A stretch of 34,473 nucleotides of DNA from a bacterium. GTDB taxonomy: Bacteria; Hydrothermota; Hydrothermia; LBFQ01; DSFT01. Shown piece after piece: positions 31,613 to 34,473 of this stretch. The DNA lies in assembly GCA_030550205.1 (NCBI GenBank), contig JAUQPS010000009.1:1-34473 (forward strand), in the 5' to 3' direction. The notes under the pieces were generated by a model. It worked only from the letters and a program-made list of their open reading frames with translations, searched no databases and had not been told where the DNA came from. Positions within the stretch are counted from its first letter, which is position 1; the number at the start of each line of letters is the position of its first letter. The position numbers and the translations under genes are program-made.

Positions 31613-33736
31613 ATGAAGTATGGATTTACGAAAGAAGAATGGAATAAAATTTTAAGTATATTAAAAAGAGAACCTACGGAATTAGAAATTGGGATATTTA
31701 AGTTAAATTGGTCAGAACATTGTTCTTATAAAACATCCAAAATATTTTTAAGAGAGCTTCCCAAAACATCTGAAAGGTTAATTTTTGGATTTGGTGAAAA
31801 TGCTGGCGTTTTAAAATTGAAAGAGGATTGGGTAGTTGCATTTAAGGTTGAAAGTCATAATCATCCATCCGCTATTGAGCCATTTAATGGGGCTGCAACA
31901 GGTGTTGGGGGTATTGTGAGGGATATTTTAGCAACAGGTTTAAGACCTATTGCTTTGCTTGATAGTTTAAGATTTGGAGATTATAATAGCTCAAAGACAA
32001 AAAAATTATTAAATGGAGTAGTAAGGGGTATTAGTGCTTATGGTAATTCTATTGGAATTCCAACAGTAGCGGGAGAGGTTTATTTTGAAGAATGTTATGA
32101 AGATAATCCATTAGTTAATGTAATGTGTGTAGGAATCGGAAAAATTTCAGATATAAGAACATCAAAAGCACAAGGTATTGGAAATAAAATTATTATGTTT
32201 GGGAATTTAACAGGTAGAGATGGAATTGGAGGAGCAGCATTTGCAAGTGAGGTTTTGGAAGATGAGGAAGATTTATCTGCTATTCAGATAGCGGATCCAT
32301 TTACAGAAAAGTTATTAATTGAAATTATTTCTGAAATTGTAAATTTTAAGGAATTAATTGCTATACAGGACCTTGGCGCAGGAGGTCTTTCTACTGCAAT
32401 TCCTGAAATGGCTAAAAAGGGTGGTGTAGGTATTAAATTATATCTACATAAAGTGCCATTAAGAGATAAGAATTTAAAACCTATTGAAATTTTACTTTCA
32501 GAAAGTCAAGAAAGAATGGTTATATGTGTTGAGAAGGGTAGTGAAAATAAGTTTTTTGAAGTTTTTGAAAAATGGAATGTTCATTATGCAGTAATTGGAG
32601 AAGTTATTGAAGAGAAAAAATTTTTGGTTTTATATAAAGATGAAGTTTTGGCAGATATTCCTATTGATGAAATGTTTGATGTTCCTATAAGAGTTTATAA
32701 GCCTAAAAAACCTGATTTAAATATAAAAAATTTTGAAATTCCGAAGAAAAATTATAATTTTAAAGAAGTTTTATTAACTCTTTTAAGCTCTCCAAACTTA
32801 TGCTCACGATTTTCTATATATGAGCAATATGATTATATGGTAAATATAAATACGGTTATTGAGCCTGGTTTTGGTGATTGTGCAGTTTTAAGAATTAAAG
32901 ATGAGAATTTTGGAATTGCTGTTAAAATTGATGGAAATGGAAGATATATTTATTTGGATCCATATAATGGAGCAAAAATTGCAGTTTATGAATGTTCAAG
33001 AAATTTATCAACTGTTTCTGCTATTCCTCTCGGTATAACTGATAATATAAACTTTCCGAATCCAGAAATTGAAGAAAATTATTATTATTTTGAGCCAATT
33101 ATAAGGGGTTTAAAAGATAGTGCAAATAAACTTAATATTCCTTTTATTTCAGGCAATGTATCCCTTTATAATGAGAGTAAAAGATATAGGATTTATCCAA
33201 CAATTACAATTGGAATGGTAGGTTATATTGAAAATATAAATGATGTTTTAAAACTTAAAGTGAAGGAAAATGATAGCATTTACCTTATAGGTAAAATGGA
33301 GGGAGATATTGGAGGTAGTGAATTTTTGAAAGTTTTATTTAATTATGTTGGAGGAAAGGTTGATGTTATTGATGATGATTTTGAAGTTAAATTACAAAAA
33401 GTAGTAATTGATTTAATTAAGAAAGATTTAATTAGCTTTGCAAAAGATGTTTCAGAAGGTGGTATTTTGATAGCAATTTGTGAGGTTTTGATAAATCAAA
33501 ATAAAGGAGCAAAATTGTATAATTTAAGAAATTCCTTAGAATGGTTATTTGGTGAATGGCAAAGTAGATACATAGTTTTTACAAGTAAAAATGAAGAATT
33601 TGAGAAATTTTTAAAAGAAAAAGAAATTCCATTTTTGGAAATTGGAAAAGTTTTTGGAAATAGTTTAGAGTTTTTTGATTATAAAATTGATTTAGAGGAT
33701 TTGAAAAAGGCATATTTTATTAATTTAATAAATTAA
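31613..33736 (+). CDS. purL: Phosphoribosylformylglycinamidine synthase subunit PurL
   Basis: A 707-aa small-type PurL that amidates FGAR to FGAM with ATP, using ammonia from PurQ within the PurLSQ complex. Motifs include LNWSEHCSYKTSK (H36), KVESHNHPSAIEPFNGAATG, VGGIVRDILATGLRPIALLD, a second ATP-grasp-like repeat IQDLGAGGLSTAIPEMA, GFGDCAVLRIK and FAKDVSEGGILIAICE. Length and motif order are normal. purS and purQ are not in the window. It follows the fused formiminotransferase gene by two bases in the same operon and ends in a bidirectional terminator shared with groEL. Confidence 0.95.
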   Translation: MKYGFTKEEWNKILSILKREPTELEIGIFKLNWSEHCSYKTSKIFLRELPKTSERLIFGFGENAGVLKLKEDWVVAFKVESHNHPSAIEPFNGAATGVGGIVRDILATGLRPIALLDSLRFGDYNSSKTKKLLNGVVRGISAYGNSIGIPTVAGEVYFEECYEDNPLVNVMCVGIGKISDIRTSKAQGIGNKIIMFGNLTGRDGIGGAAFASEVLEDEEDLSAIQIADPFTEKLLIEIISEIVNFKELIAIQDLGAGGLSTAIPEMAKKGGVGIKLYLHKVPLRDKNLKPIEILLSESQERMVICVEKGSENKFFEVFEKWNVHYAVIGEVIEEKKFLVLYKDEVLADIPIDEMFDVPIRVYKPKKPDLNIKNFEIPKKNYNFKEVLLTLLSSPNLCSRFSIYEQYDYMVNINTVIEPGFGDCAVLRIKDENFGIAVKIDGNGRYIYLDPYNGAKIAVYECSRNLSTVSAIPLGITDNINFPNPEIEENYYYFEPIIRGLKDSANKLNIPFISGNVSLYNESKRYRIYPTITIGMVGYIENINDVLKLKVKENDSIYLIGKMEGDIGGSEFLKVLFNYVGGKVDVIDDDFEVKLQKVVIDLIKKDLISFAKDVSEGGILIAICEVLINQNKGAKLYNLRNSLEWLFGEWQSRYIVFTSKNEEFEKFLKEKEIPFLEIGKVFGNSLEFFDYKIDLEDLKKAYFINLIN

Positions 33737-33755
33737 GCCCCACGAGGGGGCTTTT
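33735..33755. terminator. Bidirectional intrinsic terminator between purL and groEL
   Basis: A perfect 7-bp stem, AAGCCCC (33735-33741) and GGGGCTT (33747-33753), with a five-base loop, followed by T residues on the plus strand and preceded by A/T-rich sequence that gives a U-rich stretch on the minus strand. It begins inside the purL stop codon and lies just past the groEL stop, so it can end both convergent transcripts. It is the clearest terminator in the window. Confidence 0.85.
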
Positions 33756-33759
33756 AAAT

Positions 33760-34473
33760 TTAGTATTCTTCTGGAATGTTGGGTGTAATTTTTTCTTTCT
33801 CTTTTTCCTTCTTTTCTACTACAATTGCTTCTGTTGTTAATAATAGACTACTAATAGATGCAGCATTTTGTAAAGCAATTCTTTCTACCTTAGTAGGATC
33901 AATAATTCCATTTTCAAGCATATCTACATATTCACCAGTAAGAGCATTAAATCCTATATTAATATTTTCTTTTCCTCTTCTCTTAACTTCTTCTACTACA
34001 AGTGTTCCTTCATATCCAGCATTATAAGCAATTTGCTTTAATGGTTCTTCAAGAGCCTTCTTAACAATTTTTACGCCAATTTTCTTATCTCCTTCGACTT
34101 CATTTTCTAACTTTTCAAGCACTTCTACCGCCCTTATATATGCAACACCACCACCAGGAACAATTCCTTCCTCAACAGCAGCTTTTGTAGCATGGAGAGC
34201 ATCTTCAATTCTCATTTTCTTTTCTTTCATTTCAGTTTCAGTAGATGCTCCAACATATATAACCGCTACACCTCCTGAGAGCTTTGCAAGTCTCTCTTGA
34301 AGTTTTTCTCTATCATAATCACTCTTTGTTTCTTCAATTTGCTTCTTAATTTGCTTAATTCTTGCCTCAATATCTTCCTTTCTACCATATCCTTCTATGA
34401 TTGTAGTATTCTCTTTATCAATTACAACTTTCTTAGCCTTTCCAAGGTCATCAAGTCTTACATTCTCAAATTT
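33760..34473 (-). CDS. groEL: Chaperonin GroEL, C-terminal part, cut by the window edge
   Basis: About 237 C-terminal residues of the 60-kDa chaperonin; the 5' part is beyond the right edge. The visible part opens with [20 protein letters not shown] in the apical/intermediate region and continues with [20 protein letters not shown], then [20 protein letters not shown] and the equatorial [33 protein letters not shown] and a later [20 protein letters not shown] are typical. The protein ends [14 protein letters not shown] and lacks the GGM-rich tail common in GroEL, which may alter how the folding chamber handles substrate but is known in some lineages. Confidence 0.96.
   Translation of the reverse strand, partial: KFENVRLDDLGKAKKVVIDKENTTIIEGYGRKEDIEARIKQIKKQIEETKSDYDREKLQERLAKLSGGVAVIYVGASTETEMKEKKMRIEDALHATKAAVEEGIVPGGGVAYIRAVEVLEKLENEVEGDKKIGVKIVKKALEEPLKQIAYNAGYEGTLVVEEVKRRGKENINIGFNALTGEYVDMLENGIIDPTKVERIALQNAASISSLLLTTEAIVVEKKEKEKEKITPNIPEEY

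Noticed and set aside
1-34473. tRNA, rRNA, insertion sequence or transposase
   Set aside because: I saw no tRNA cloverleaf with TTC-arm consensus, no rRNA-like GC-rich block, no transposase motifs and no terminal inverted repeats around the cassette or modules.

Overview
The window looks like the chromosome of an AT-rich, probably thermophilic bacterium of a poorly sampled lineage. The evidence for Bacteria is murJ, groEL, purL, a FadN-type fusion enzyme, a lipoprotein with a lipobox, a sigma-70 family factor and Shine-Dalgarno sites. A thermophile is suggested by two Cmr modules, the lysine- and glutamate-rich proteins and a coiled-coil PD-(D/E)XK protein of a kind common in archaea and hot-spring bacteria. 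A candidate phylum such as WOR-3/Hydrothermae would fit, but this is a guess.

Layout. (1) 1-2336: the trailer end of a CRISPR array with 35 copies of a 29-bp repeat and 34 complete spacers. It runs off the left edge, so the leader is outside. The last repeat is mutated and the last spacer is 55 nt. (2) 2488-11424: Cmr module A on the + strand, orf98-cmr5-cmr6-csx1-cmr2-cmr1-cmr3-cmr4. (3) 11417-13832: an insert between the modules, with a sigma-70 family factor on the - strand, divergent from a HEXXH zinc metallopeptidase and a 148-aa protein of unknown function. The latter two run directly into (4) 13825-23016: Cmr module B, cmr3-cmr4-cmr1-cmr5-cmr6-csx3-csx1-cmr2. (5) 23039-34473: ordinary chromosome, with murJ, a ZnuA-like lipoprotein, the coiled-coil nuclease-like protein, a FadN-type enzyme, a PH-like membrane protein, nuoC, a phosphoesterase, fused formiminotransferase-cyclodeaminase, purL and the 3' part of groEL. 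There is no cas1, cas2 or cas6 in the window, so spacer acquisition and crRNA cutting must be supplied from elsewhere.

How it should work. Both Cmr sets look complete and active. Both Cas10/Cmr2 proteins keep the HD pair and the GGDD cyclase motif, and both Cmr4 proteins keep the catalytic Asp. Each module has its own CARF-HEPN Csx1 RNase with an intact RxxxxH motif. Only module B has Csx3, the ring nuclease that destroys cyclic tetra-adenylate. Several spacers read as antisense to protein-coding sequence, as RNA-targeting type III systems need.

Most interesting points: the sigma factor/zinc protease/orf148 cassette between the modules, a possible protease-sigma signalling branch similar in idea to CalpL-CalpT-CalpS or Craspase but with a different protease; a repeat-like sequence (24 of 29 positions) at the end of the first ORF of module A; pairs of spacers that hit variants of the same coding sequence with whole-codon indels; and a recurring CTTTAAAATTTC promoter element so close to start codons that many transcripts should be leaderless, including murJ with an apparent ATT start.
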